A stretch of DNA of 5,549 nucleotides from the NCBI GenBank assembly GCA_021158845.1, contig JAGGSY010000002.1:1-5549 (forward strand), read 5' to 3'. The translations under genes and the position numbers were made by a program. The DNA is from Caldisericia bacterium. GTDB taxonomy: Bacteria; Caldisericota; Caldisericia; B22-G15. The first letter of the stretch is position 1, and each line of letters opens with the position of its first letter. The notes beneath the pieces are model-generated. The model saw only the letters and a list, made by a program, of their open reading frames with translations, was not told the DNA's origin and searched no databases. Shown piece after piece: positions 1-5,549 of this stretch.

Positions 1-65
1 CCAGTTTCATCTGAAAGTCTCTTTAATCCCTTAAACTTTCCCGGTGTTAAAGTTATCTTTTTCAC
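1..65 (-). CDS. N-terminus of a probable tagatose-bisphosphate/class I aldolase (partial, runs off the window)
   Basis: Only the first 21 complete codons are present; the gene continues beyond position 1. Translation from a GTG start gives VKKITLTPGKFKGLKRLSDE followed by T and G. The start is supported by GGAGG at 77-73, seven bases upstream, and by an in-frame TAA at 98-96 with no ATG between. The pattern K-x-T-x-G-K-x-x-G-L-x-x-L-S-D-E is, from memory, like the beginning of LacD-type tagatose 1,6-bisphosphate aldolases and related class I aldolases of anaerobes and Chloroflexota, where it precedes an A-I-D-Q-R strand that would lie outside this window. The gene starts 61 nt after the redox operon, same strand, with a palindrome between, so it may be a read-through gene or a separate unit. 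Family assignment rests on a very short stretch; the existence of a gene here is more certain than its product. Confidence 0.5.
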   Translation of the reverse strand, partial: MKKITLTPGKFKGLKRLSDET

Positions 66-96
66 CTTTTTACCTCCAAATATTTGTAAGATGAAT

Positions 97-122
97 TAAG
101 GTGGGTTAGCTAACCCACCTTA
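97..122 (-). terminator. Perfect 26-bp palindrome, candidate terminator or regulatory hairpin after the redox operon
   Basis: Half-site TAAGGTGGGTTAG is followed at once by its exact reverse complement, so RNA could form an 11-bp stem with an AGCU loop. It begins five bases after the TAA of the last operon gene (129-127) and ends 19 bases before the next gene's GGAGG. On the minus strand the sequence after the stem is ATTCATCTTAC, a poor U-tract, so it is not a textbook intrinsic terminator. On the plus strand the flank CATTTTATTTATTTA is richer in T, but no plus-strand gene is seen that would need stopping. Alternatives are a 3' mRNA-stabilising or processing hairpin, an attenuator, or a dyad operator for the downstream gene. 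Confidence 0.55.
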
Positions 123-126
123 CATT

Positions 127-1284
127 TTATTTATTTACAGGCTCAAGATCAAATAGTACGGTCTTTAAGGAAAGGGCATTTGCTGGACATGCATTAACAC
201 AAGCCAGACATCCAACACAGTTTGTTTCTTTCATAGGATCATGTAAACCAGAAACTATCTGTGTCTTTTCTCCTCTATATCCAAAATCAAGAACTCCTCT
301 TCCAGATATCTCTTCGCAAGTTCTAACACATCTTCCACAGAGGACACACTTATTATTGTCTATAATAAAGATATCACCAGACTCATCAACATTTTTTTCT
401 TTCTTTGAGAGAGTAAACCTTGATTTCTTTACTCCATATTTTCTAAGCATCACAGCAAGTTCACTTCTTCTATCAATATACTTTTCCCCAACTTCTGCAA
501 GGATAATTTCAAGGATTGTTCTTCTATACTTTTTTAGTTCCTCAGTTTCGACTTTTATATTCATTCCTTCTTTTACAGTTACATGACATGATGGAACAAG
601 ACCTCTCATTCCCTCTATTTCCACAAGACAGAGTCTGCATGCGCTTGCAGGATTTAATCCTGGTCTATGACAAAGATGTGGTATATCATAGCCCAATGAG
701 AGTAAAGCTTCAAGCAAGTTTTTCCCTTCTTCAGCTTCGTGTTCCTTCCCATCAACAGTTATCTTTACAAGTTTTGGCTTTGGCTTCTTATCTTCATCAA
801 AGAAAGAGTTATAGAGATTGAGTTTTTCTGCCAATTCATTGAGGGTGTAACCTTCAACACTCTCTTTTAGTCCTGTCCATTCAAAAGGACCAACAAGAAT
901 TGCCTCTCCTCTTGCAGTTAAATTTCCAACGCCGAGAGTCTTCACAACATTTATTATCTTTTTTTCTTTAAAGATATTCTTTACTGAATGAACTCCGTCT
1001 TCACAGGCAAGGACTATTATTGCAGTTGCTTCATCAAGCATATCTTTTTTTGTTTTTTTGTGAGCTCTTATTAAGTCAAGATGACATGATTCACTAATTA
1101 TTTCGACCCCAAGTACATTGTATCCATCCTCTTTTAACAGTTCTGCAAGGGTTTTTGCTTTCTCAACTCCTCCCAGTCCACAGTACTTTATGCAGGTATC
1201 ACAGGACCAGACAACTATTTTATCTTCTTTATTTAACATCTTCTTAAGTTCTTCATACTTAACGGAACGCAGAGAGATTATCAT
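127..1284 (-). CDS. MetV-like domain fused to a NuoG/HydA-type iron-sulfur module (385 aa)
   Basis: Predicted cytoplasmic electron-transfer subunit with no signal peptide or membrane segment. Residues 1-155 resemble MetV, the C-terminal domain family of methylenetetrahydrofolate reductase, with C28-x2-C31-x3-C35, a G-x-G-G turn, C67 and C94, likely ligands for an Fe-S cluster or zinc. After a lysine/proline-rich linker (165-172) comes a plant-type [2Fe-2S] ferredoxin domain with C205, C216, C219 and C233, as in the N-terminus of NuoG/HydA. Two [4Fe-4S] motifs follow: C313-x2-C316-x2-C319-x3-C323 and C356-x2-C359-x2-C362-x3-C366-P. The helix pair at about 252-290 (R-R-T-I-L-E to V-K-K-S-R-F) matches the NuoG region that normally carries the His-Cys3 cluster, but those ligands are missing. 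The chain ends after the ferredoxin module, so it has no hydrogenase H-cluster or molybdopterin domain. The ATG overlaps the previous stop (ATGA) and has GGAGG six bases upstream. The role as the ferredoxin-facing subunit of the complex is inferred. Confidence 0.9.
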   Translation of the reverse strand: MIISLRSVKYEELKKMLNKEDKIVVWSCDTCIKYCGLGGVEKAKTLAELLKEDGYNVLGVEIISESCHLDLIRAHKKTKKDMLDEATAIIVLACEDGVHSVKNIFKEKKIINVVKTLGVGNLTARGEAILVGPFEWTGLKESVEGYTLNELAEKLNLYNSFFDEDKKPKPKLVKITVDGKEHEAEEGKNLLEALLSLGYDIPHLCHRPGLNPASACRLCLVEIEGMRGLVPSCHVTVKEGMNIKVETEELKKYRRTILEIILAEVGEKYIDRRSELAVMLRKYGVKKSRFTLSKKEKNVDESGDIFIIDNNKCVLCGRCVRTCEEISGRGVLDFGYRGEKTQIVSGLHDPMKETNCVGCLACVNACPANALSLKTVLFDLEPVNK

Positions 1285-1757
1285 TGGTCACCTCCATTAT
1301 TTTTAGAGACCATTTCCAAAGTATCAAAGGCAAACCACTTCCCCTTGTAATCTTTGAATTTTTCAAAAGGAAAGGTCACCTCAAACATTTTTCTATCATC
1401 CTCTATACTGATAAGACCAACATTCTCTGTGGTTTTAACTACTTTCTTATTTGGGAACATGCGGCTTATAGAGGAGTATCCTGCTGTGCATGATAGGGAA
1501 AGAAGAACATTTACATCAGAGGGAATTTCTCTTCTTATTCGCATAACATAAGCTTCTGTGCAGTTGTATGTAATAACTATTATCTTGACGACATTGTATC
1601 CATCTTTTCTTAAAGATTCTGCGAGTTTTTTTGCTCCCTCAAATCCACCAACACCGTACGTTCTTACACAACCGTTACATGCAATTATAGCAATTTTATC
1701 TTCTTTACTTAAATTCCTTTCAACCTCATTTAGAGGTAATGGCTTTGCAAATATCAT
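1281..1757 (-). CDS. Stand-alone MetV-like (MTHFR C-terminal family) small redox/metal-binding protein (158 aa)
   Basis: Recognised by similarity to the first 155 residues of the next gene and to MetV, the partner of MetF in acetogen methylenetetrahydrofolate reductase. Shared features are the K-E-D-K-I strand, a C-x2-C motif (C27, C30), G-V-G-G-F-E-G-A-K-K-L-A-E, D-G-Y-N-V, then C66 and C90. The third cysteine of the first motif (C35 in the paralogue) is Tyr34 here, so the metal site has one ligand fewer. No membrane segment or signal peptide is seen. Start choice: a longer frame opens at 1793 inside the end of the fusion gene, but ATG 1757 has GGAGG at 1768-1764 six bases upstream, lies one base after the fusion gene's TAA, and aligns with the paralogue's start (M-I-I versus M-I-F). 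Translational coupling with both neighbours is likely. No MetF is encoded in the window, so a role in folate chemistry is only one possibility; it may be a docking or electron-transfer subunit. Confidence 0.85.
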   Translation of the reverse strand: MIFAKPLPLNEVERNLSKEDKIAIIACNGCVRTYGVGGFEGAKKLAESLRKDGYNVVKIIVITYNCTEAYVMRIRREIPSDVNVLLSLSCTAGYSSISRMFPNKKVVKTTENVGLISIEDDRKMFEVTFPFEKFKDYKGKWFAFDTLEMVSKNNGGDQ

Positions 1758-1758
1758 T

Positions 1759-4700
1759 TTATTCCTCCTCTTCTCTTCTATCGCAATGTACACACCTTCT
1801 TGCTTCCTCTATTGCATCTTTAACATCTATGGTTTTTTCAACCTCAACATGAATTGCCCTTCTATCCTCTGGTGCAACAAGAACTGGTTTAACTCTTTCC
1901 ATTTCCTCTTGATATTTCTCCTCATCATAGGTTGTTTCAACAACTTTTCTCTCTTCTTTGAATAGAATTCCATCTCCTCCAAGATATTTATCTATTGCCA
2001 TTGCAGCTTTCTTGCCATCCCCTATTGCTTCAACGATGGTGGATGGACCTCTTACAAGATCACCGCCTGCAAAGACACCTTCAACTGAGGTCATAAGATT
2101 ATGATCAACCTTTACAACTCCATGTTCAACATCAATTCCCTCAAAATTAACATCTATCTTTTGCCCTATAGCTACAACAACCATAGAGACATCAATTTCA
2201 AATTCGCTTCCAGGAATTGGAATTGGTCTTCTTCTTCCTGATAGATCATACTCTCCATACTTCATCTTTATAAGTTTAGCTCTCTTTACTTTCCCTTCTT
2301 CATCTCCTATAAATTCAACAGGATTGGTTAATGTCATTATTTCTATGCCCTCTCTCTTCGCTTCCTCTATCTCCTCTTTAAAAGCTGGCATATCCTGTTC
2401 TCCTCTTCTATAAACAATAGTTACATCTCCTCCAAGTCTCCAGGCTACTCTCGCTGAATCAATGGCTGCATTTCCGCCACCTATGACGATGACCTTTCCT
2501 GAAATTTTATCTTTGAACTCTCCACTTTTAACACTCTTTAAGAACTTAAGTGCCGGAATTACATTCTTAAGATCTTCTCCCTTTATTCCAAGTTTTACTT
2601 CTTTATGGGCTCCACATGCAAGAAAGATAGCGTCAAAATCCTTTAACTCGTCAAGAGATTTTATTTCCCTCCCAGTAATTATCTCCACACCTGTTCTTTT
2701 GATTCTCTCAACTTCAAACTTTACAGCTTCTGTTGGTAGTCTATGCTCTGGTAGTAGATATCTTAAAGCACCACCAGCTTCCTCATTCTTTTCAAATACC
2801 GTAACTTTGTATCCTTTAAGATTCAAGAAATACGCAGCGGTTAATCCTCCTGGTCCACCACCGACTACAGCAACTTTCTTTCCATTATATTTTTCTGGTT
2901 TGTAAAGTTCCCATCCCTCTTCCATGGATTTATCTGCAAAGACTCTCTTTAGCTGTCTTATGGCAACAGGCGAATCAAGTTGTGCTCTCCTGCACATTTT
3001 TTCACAAAAAGCAGGACATGCCTTTCCACATGCGATAGGGAAAGGATTTGCTTTTATATGTGTGTAAAAGGCTTCCTTAAGTTTTCCTTCTGCCATATAA
3101 GCTACATACGCTGGAACATCAACTCCTGCAGGACATGCACTCATACAAGGAGCTATACTTAATTCACACACACCTTGAGGGCATCTTTTATATACAATAT
3201 GCTCAATATATTCATTTTCAAAGTATTTTAAAGTTGTAAGTACAGGATTTGGAGCAGTTTGACCAAGAGCACAGAGAGCTCCTTTTTTGATAGTTTCACC
3301 AAGTTCTTTAAGTAAAGTTATATCTTTTTCCTCTCCTTCACCTCTTGAGATCTTTTCCAATGTCTCAAGCATTATTCTTGTTCCTGCTCTACACGGAACA
3401 CATTTTCCACAAGATTCTGCCTGTGTAAATGTTAAAAAGTATTTGGCTATGTCAACTATACATGTGTTTTCGTCCATAACAACCATTCCACCTGAACCCA
3501 TTATAGAACCTGCAGCTTTTAAAGTCTCGTAATCTACAGACAAGTCAAATTTTTCAGCTGGAATACAACCACCTGATGGACCACCTGTCTGCACAGCTTT
3601 TATCTTCTTACCTCCAACTCCCCCCTCTCCAATATCATAGATTATCTCCTTTAACTTTGTTCCAAGTGGAACCTCCACAAGTCCGACATTTTTTACCTTC
3701 CCAACGAGAGAAAATACCTTGGTTCCAGAATTTTTTTCAACTCCTATGCTTTTGAACCAGTCAGCTCCCTTTTTAATTATCACAGGAATGTTTGTCCATG
3801 TTTCAACATTATTTATGTCTGTAGGTTTGTCATACAAACCTTTTTGGGCAGGGAATGGTGGTTTTGGCCTTGGTCTTCCTGGTTTTCCTTCAATGGAAGC
3901 TATAAGAGCTGTTTCTTCTCCACATACAAAGGCGCCTGCTCCTTTAACTATTCTTATGTCAAAGGAAAAGTCTGTTCCAAGTATGTTTTCTCCGAGAAAA
4001 CCATATTTATAGGCATCTTCTATTGCCTTTTTTATCTTTTCTATGGCAAGAGGATACTCTTCTCTAATGTATACTATCCCCTCTCTGGCACCCATTGCAT
4101 ATGCTCCAATTATCATTCCCTCTACTATCATGTGTGGGTCGCTCTCCAATTCATTTCTGTTCATATAGGCACCAGGGTCTCCCTCATCTGCATTACAGAT
4201 TATGTATTTGAAGTCTCCTTTTGCCTGTTTTACAAAATTCCATTTTATTCCTGTTGGAAATCCTGCTCCTCCTCTACCTCTCAATCCTGAGTTCGTTACC
4301 TCTTCTATAACCTCCTCTGGTGTCATTTCTGTAAGTACTTTGATTAAGGGATAGTATCCTCCAGATCCAATATATTCTTCTATATCCTCTGGGTTTGTTA
4401 GTCCGCAGTTTCTTAAAACTATCTTTTTCTGTTTTGAAAAGAAGGGAATATCTTTATAAAAAGGAACTTCATCATAACCTTTCCCATATGTAAATTTCTC
4501 ATCATTTACAATATTATCCCATTCTTCTATTTTGCAGAATGGCTTTACACTTAATCTATCTTTGATAGCGTCATCAATTATATTCTCCAAAATTTCTGGT
4601 GTCACTTCGTTATATAAAAGTAAAGGTTTGCCTGGAACATGAACTGTTACAATAGGCTCTTCTTTGCAAAATCCTATACATCCAACTTTTACTATATCTA

Positions 4701-4878
4701 TAGGCAGTTTTCTTGAAGATACAATCTCCTCCCCTTTCTTAAAGACTTTATCTGCTCCTGCCGCAATACCACATGTTGCCATTCCTACACATATTCTTAT
4801 CCTATCCTTTGGAAAGAGCTTTTCCCACCCCTTCTTCTTTACTTCCTTCCAATCTTCTAATCCAGTTATTCTTTCCAT
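1759..4878 (-). CDS. NuoF/HydB-like NADH:FMN subunit fused to a GltD/NfnB-like FAD/NAD(P)H oxidoreductase (1039 aa)
   Basis: A natural fusion read without interruption. Residues 25-110 form a thioredoxin-like [2Fe-2S] domain (C30, C36, C67, C71), as in HydB/HndC. Residues 150-575 are NuoF-like: the FMN/NADH loop GLRGRGGAGFPTG (198-210), NADEGDPGAYMNR (229-241), GAGAFVCGEE (313-322), an SLBB-like part around 395-450, and the N3-type [4Fe-4S] site C490-x2-C493-x2-C496 with C536. The two-[4Fe-4S] ferredoxin tail usual in HydB is replaced by a GltD/NfnB-type domain: cysteines 566, 571, 578, 582 and 617, 621, 625, 629 for two clusters; FAD Rossmann motif VAVVGGGPGGL (669-679); NAD(P)H motif VIVIGGGNAAID (796-807) with YRRGEQDMPA (823-832), whose arginines in GltD/NfnB relatives contact the NADPH phosphate; and the C-terminal FAD motif VFAGGD (935-940). 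A short tail holds R-R-C-V-H-C. Start ATG has GGAG eight bases upstream and lies 14 nt after the NuoE-like gene. Likely reaction: electron exchange among NADH, NADP(H) and iron-sulfur partners; bifurcation is inferred. Confidence 0.93.
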   Translation of the reverse strand: MERITGLEDWKEVKKKGWEKLFPKDRIRICVGMATCGIAAGADKVFKKGEEIVSSRKLPIDIVKVGCIGFCKEEPIVTVHVPGKPLLLYNEVTPEILENIIDDAIKDRLSVKPFCKIEEWDNIVNDEKFTYGKGYDEVPFYKDIPFFSKQKKIVLRNCGLTNPEDIEEYIGSGGYYPLIKVLTEMTPEEVIEEVTNSGLRGRGGAGFPTGIKWNFVKQAKGDFKYIICNADEGDPGAYMNRNELESDPHMIVEGMIIGAYAMGAREGIVYIREEYPLAIEKIKKAIEDAYKYGFLGENILGTDFSFDIRIVKGAGAFVCGEETALIASIEGKPGRPRPKPPFPAQKGLYDKPTDINNVETWTNIPVIIKKGADWFKSIGVEKNSGTKVFSLVGKVKNVGLVEVPLGTKLKEIIYDIGEGGVGGKKIKAVQTGGPSGGCIPAEKFDLSVDYETLKAAGSIMGSGGMVVMDENTCIVDIAKYFLTFTQAESCGKCVPCRAGTRIMLETLEKISRGEGEEKDITLLKELGETIKKGALCALGQTAPNPVLTTLKYFENEYIEHIVYKRCPQGVCELSIAPCMSACPAGVDVPAYVAYMAEGKLKEAFYTHIKANPFPIACGKACPAFCEKMCRRAQLDSPVAIRQLKRVFADKSMEEGWELYKPEKYNGKKVAVVGGGPGGLTAAYFLNLKGYKVTVFEKNEEAGGALRYLLPEHRLPTEAVKFEVERIKRTGVEIITGREIKSLDELKDFDAIFLACGAHKEVKLGIKGEDLKNVIPALKFLKSVKSGEFKDKISGKVIVIGGGNAAIDSARVAWRLGGDVTIVYRRGEQDMPAFKEEIEEAKREGIEIMTLTNPVEFIGDEEGKVKRAKLIKMKYGEYDLSGRRRPIPIPGSEFEIDVSMVVVAIGQKIDVNFEGIDVEHGVVKVDHNLMTSVEGVFAGGDLVRGPSTIVEAIGDGKKAAMAIDKYLGGDGILFKEERKVVETTYDEEKYQEEMERVKPVLVAPEDRRAIHVEVEKTIDVKDAIEEARRCVHCDRREEEE
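1764..1768 (-). promoter_or_regulatory. Shine-Dalgarno site that fixes the start of the MetV-like gene
   Basis: GGAGG inside the Glu-rich final codons of the upstream fusion gene, with AATAAA between it and ATG 1757. It decides in favour of the shorter 158-residue product over the 170-residue one starting at 1793, which would overlap the fusion gene by 35 nt. The glutamate codons of the fusion protein's tail double as this ribosome binding site. Confidence 0.8.
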
Positions 4879-4892
4879 TTTTATCTCTCCTT

Positions 4893-5345
4893 TCAGTCAT
4901 ACTTAGAAAGTATTGATTTAATCTTCCGCGGTGTAACTCTAATATGTGTATCATTATCTATTCTCACAATTGGACCAATAGCACAACAACCAAGACATCT
5001 TACTGTTGTAAGTGTAAATTTTCTATCCTCTGTGGTATCATTTACATCAATTTGTAGAGTATGTTTCAGTTCATTAAGTACCTTTGGAGCACCTCTCACA
5101 TGACATGCTGTTCCCAAGCATACTTGAATTGTATGTCTCCCTCTTGGTTTTAGTGAAAATGCAGCAAAGAATGTAGCCACGCTGAAAATACGGGATAACG
5201 GAATATCAAGTTTTTTACTTATGTATCTTAGTATCTCTTTTGGAAGGTATCCCTCTTTCTCCTGCACCTCTTCCAATATTGAGAGTAGTTCCCCCGGTGT
5301 ATTTCTCCACCTCCCTATAATAGCATCTACTTCTTTAAGCTCCAT
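4893..5345 (-). CDS. nuoE: NuoE/HydC/HndA-like [2Fe-2S] thioredoxin-fold subunit (150 aa)
   Basis: Equivalent of the 24-kDa subunit of complex I and of HydC/HndA in soluble NADH-linked hydrogenases; it carries one [2Fe-2S] cluster beside the FMN subunit. The N-terminal helical part (about 5-70) contains E-G-Y-L-P-K and F-S-V-A-T-F-F, hallmarks of the family. The thioredoxin-like part has C76-L-G-T-A-C81 and C117-L-G-C-C121-A-I-G-P, giving the expected C-x4-C and C-x3-C ligands. Cys120 is an extra, probably non-ligand, residue where relatives often have Ala. Length is normal for the family. ATG 5345 has GGAGG at 5358-5354 in an AAAGGAGG context, eight bases upstream. It is the first full gene of the operon; the NuoF-like partner follows after 14 nt. 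Which relative (nuoE, hydC or hndA) it should be named after cannot be settled, since the associated catalytic subunit is absent. Confidence 0.93.
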   Translation of the reverse strand: MELKEVDAIIGRWRNTPGELLSILEEVQEKEGYLPKEILRYISKKLDIPLSRIFSVATFFAAFSLKPRGRHTIQVCLGTACHVRGAPKVLNELKHTLQIDVNDTTEDRKFTLTTVRCLGCCAIGPIVRIDNDTHIRVTPRKIKSILSKYD

Positions 5346-5365
5346 CTTTTCTACCTCCTTTGAGT

Positions 5366-5410
5366 TTAACAGAAATTTACTCCTCCACCAATTACAAACA
5401 CATCATACAT
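5366..5410 (-). pseudogene. 14-codon frame resembling the N-terminus of an FAD-dependent dehydrogenase (gene remnant or leader peptide)
   Basis: ATG to TAA encodes MYDVFVIGGGVNFC. GGAGG at 5420-5416 in an AAAAGGAGGT context lies five bases upstream, as good as any site in the window. The peptide matches the opening beta strand and glycine turn of FAD Rossmann proteins (M-Y-D-V-x-V-I-G-G-G-V), most like GlpA/L-2-hydroxyglutarate-oxidase type dehydrogenases, where V-G-x-x-x-A would follow. Similarity stops after G-G-G-V and the frame ends three codons later. The simplest reading is a gene beginning left over after a deletion or insertion that joined the redox operon to another gene's start. Alternatively it is a short translated leader: its stop is seven bases from the next GGAGG, so it could couple translation into the NuoE-like gene. 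Too short to prove by similarity alone. Confidence 0.45.
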
Positions 5411-5415
5411 TTTTA

Positions 5416-5420
5416 CCTCC
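5416..5420 (-). promoter_or_regulatory. Strong Shine-Dalgarno site in front of the 14-codon frame
   Basis: AAAAGGAGGT is nearly fully complementary to the 16S rRNA 3' end and is spaced five bases from ATG 5410. It is separate from the site serving the NuoE-like gene (5358-5354), so the leader carries two consecutive translation starts. This makes translation of the short frame credible. Confidence 0.6.
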
Positions 5421-5445
5421 TTTTAATAGGTTTTCTCCAATTCTC

Positions 5446-5461
5446 ATATAATTTATTATAT
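5446..5461. repeat. AT-only inverted repeat overlapping the candidate -10 box
   Basis: ATATAAT and ATTATAT are exact reverse complements around a TT centre. The dyad covers the predicted -10 element and places a TATAAT hexamer on both strands. It may be a regulator-binding dyad, or simply a product of AT-rich composition. Confidence 0.3.
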
Positions 5462-5483
5462 AACTTTTTATAAATTTTTTCTA
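5455..5483 (-). promoter_or_regulatory. Candidate sigma-70-type promoter for the redox operon
   Basis: On the minus strand a perfect -10 box TATAAT (5460-5455) is preceded after 17 bases by TAGAAA (5483-5478), four of six matches to TTGACA. A transcript would begin near 5448 and give an untranslated leader of roughly 38 bases before the 14-codon frame. The region is very AT-rich, so a TATAAT by chance is not unlikely; the spacing and the position ahead of the first gene support it. Confidence 0.45.
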
Positions 5484-5508
5484 AAAATTAGAAGATTTAC
5501 TTAAGATC

Positions 5509-5538
5509 ATAAGAGGAAAAATAATAAGAGGAAAAATA
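5509..5538. repeat. Perfect tandem repeat of 15 bp, two copies, upstream of the operon promoter
   Basis: ATAAGAGGAAAAATA occurs at 5509-5523 and again at 5524-5538 with no spacer. A shorter imperfect echo (ATAAGAAG) occurs at 5542-5549 by the window edge, so the array may continue. The repeat lies about 26 bp upstream of the candidate -35 box, a position suited to activator binding or an A-tract UP-like element, but slippage in AT-rich DNA would give the same picture. No gene is seen in this upstream stretch (5411-5549). Confidence 0.6.
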
Positions 5539-5549
5539 TGAATAAGAAG

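Noticed and set aside
1281..1793. Longer 170-residue version of the MetV-like protein starting at 1793
   Set aside because: It overlaps the fusion gene by 35 nt, its extra 12 residues have no counterpart in the paralogue, and the internal ATG at 1757 has GGAGG at proper spacing.
2462..2905. Plus-strand open frame of 147 codons inside the fusion gene, and the other plus-strand frames across the window
   Set aside because: All lie antisense to well-recognised redox genes, are rich in Ser/Phe/Leu as expected from reading such genes backwards, and show no family motif. They are treated as shadows.
1759..4878. Possible assembly or frameshift artefact joining two genes into the NuoF-GltD fusion
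   Set aside because: The frame is open throughout, and the cysteine-rich junction (566-629) belongs to the GltD-type domain and follows the NuoF cluster smoothly, with no leftover start codon plus ribosome binding site recognised at the join.
127..5345. Membrane complex I (Nuo) operon
   Set aside because: Only E-, F- and part of G-type subunits are present. No membrane subunits or quinone-module genes are seen, and the F subunit is of the HydB/HndC kind with an N-terminal [2Fe-2S] domain, which fits a soluble enzyme.
5479..5493. Small inverted repeat TTCTAA-AAA-TTAGAA upstream of the operon
   Set aside because: Six A/T-rich base pairs with no convincing U-tract in a very AT-rich stretch; too weak to call a terminator, and it overlaps the proposed -35 box.

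Overview
The window is AT-rich and gene-dense, and every convincing gene reads on the minus strand. Strong AAAGGAGG-type ribosome binding sites, many AGA/ATA codons and a large set of iron-sulfur and flavin redox proteins point to a strictly anaerobic bacterium. It could be a thermophile or a Clostridia/Thermotogota/Dictyoglomota-like lineage, but the sequence alone does not settle the taxon.

Layout in transcription order (right to left): 5549-5411 is a non-coding leader with a 15-bp tandem repeat and a candidate sigma-70-type promoter. 5410-5366 is a 14-codon reading frame with an excellent ribosome binding site; it looks like the first residues of an FAD enzyme and then stops. Next come four tightly packed genes: a NuoE/HydC-like [2Fe-2S] thioredoxin-fold subunit (5345-4893); a 1039-residue fusion of a NuoF/HydB-like FMN/NADH subunit with a GltD/NfnB-like FAD/NAD(P)H subunit (4878-1759); a small protein resembling MetV, the C-terminal domain family of methylenetetrahydrofolate reductase (1757-1281); and a protein joining a second MetV-like domain to a NuoG/HydA-like iron-sulfur module (1284-127). 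A perfect 26-bp palindrome follows (97-122). After it starts a further gene, cut by the window edge, that resembles the N-terminus of tagatose-bisphosphate-type class I aldolases (65-1).

The four genes are separated by 14, 1 and -4 nt, so they almost certainly form one transcript and one complex. Their core matches the HydABC/HndABC-type NuoEFG modules, several of which are flavin-based electron-bifurcating enzymes. Here, however, the usual catalytic subunit (hydrogenase H-cluster domain, formate dehydrogenase) is absent. Two pyridine-nucleotide sites lie in one polypeptide, and two paralogous MetV-like domains replace the usual partner. The His-Cys3 [4Fe-4S] site of NuoG-type proteins is also lost. 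The best working hypothesis is a soluble NADH/NADP(H)/ferredoxin oxidoreductase, possibly bifurcating, that may hand electrons to a MetF-like or other enzyme encoded elsewhere. That function is inferred; the domain content can be read directly.
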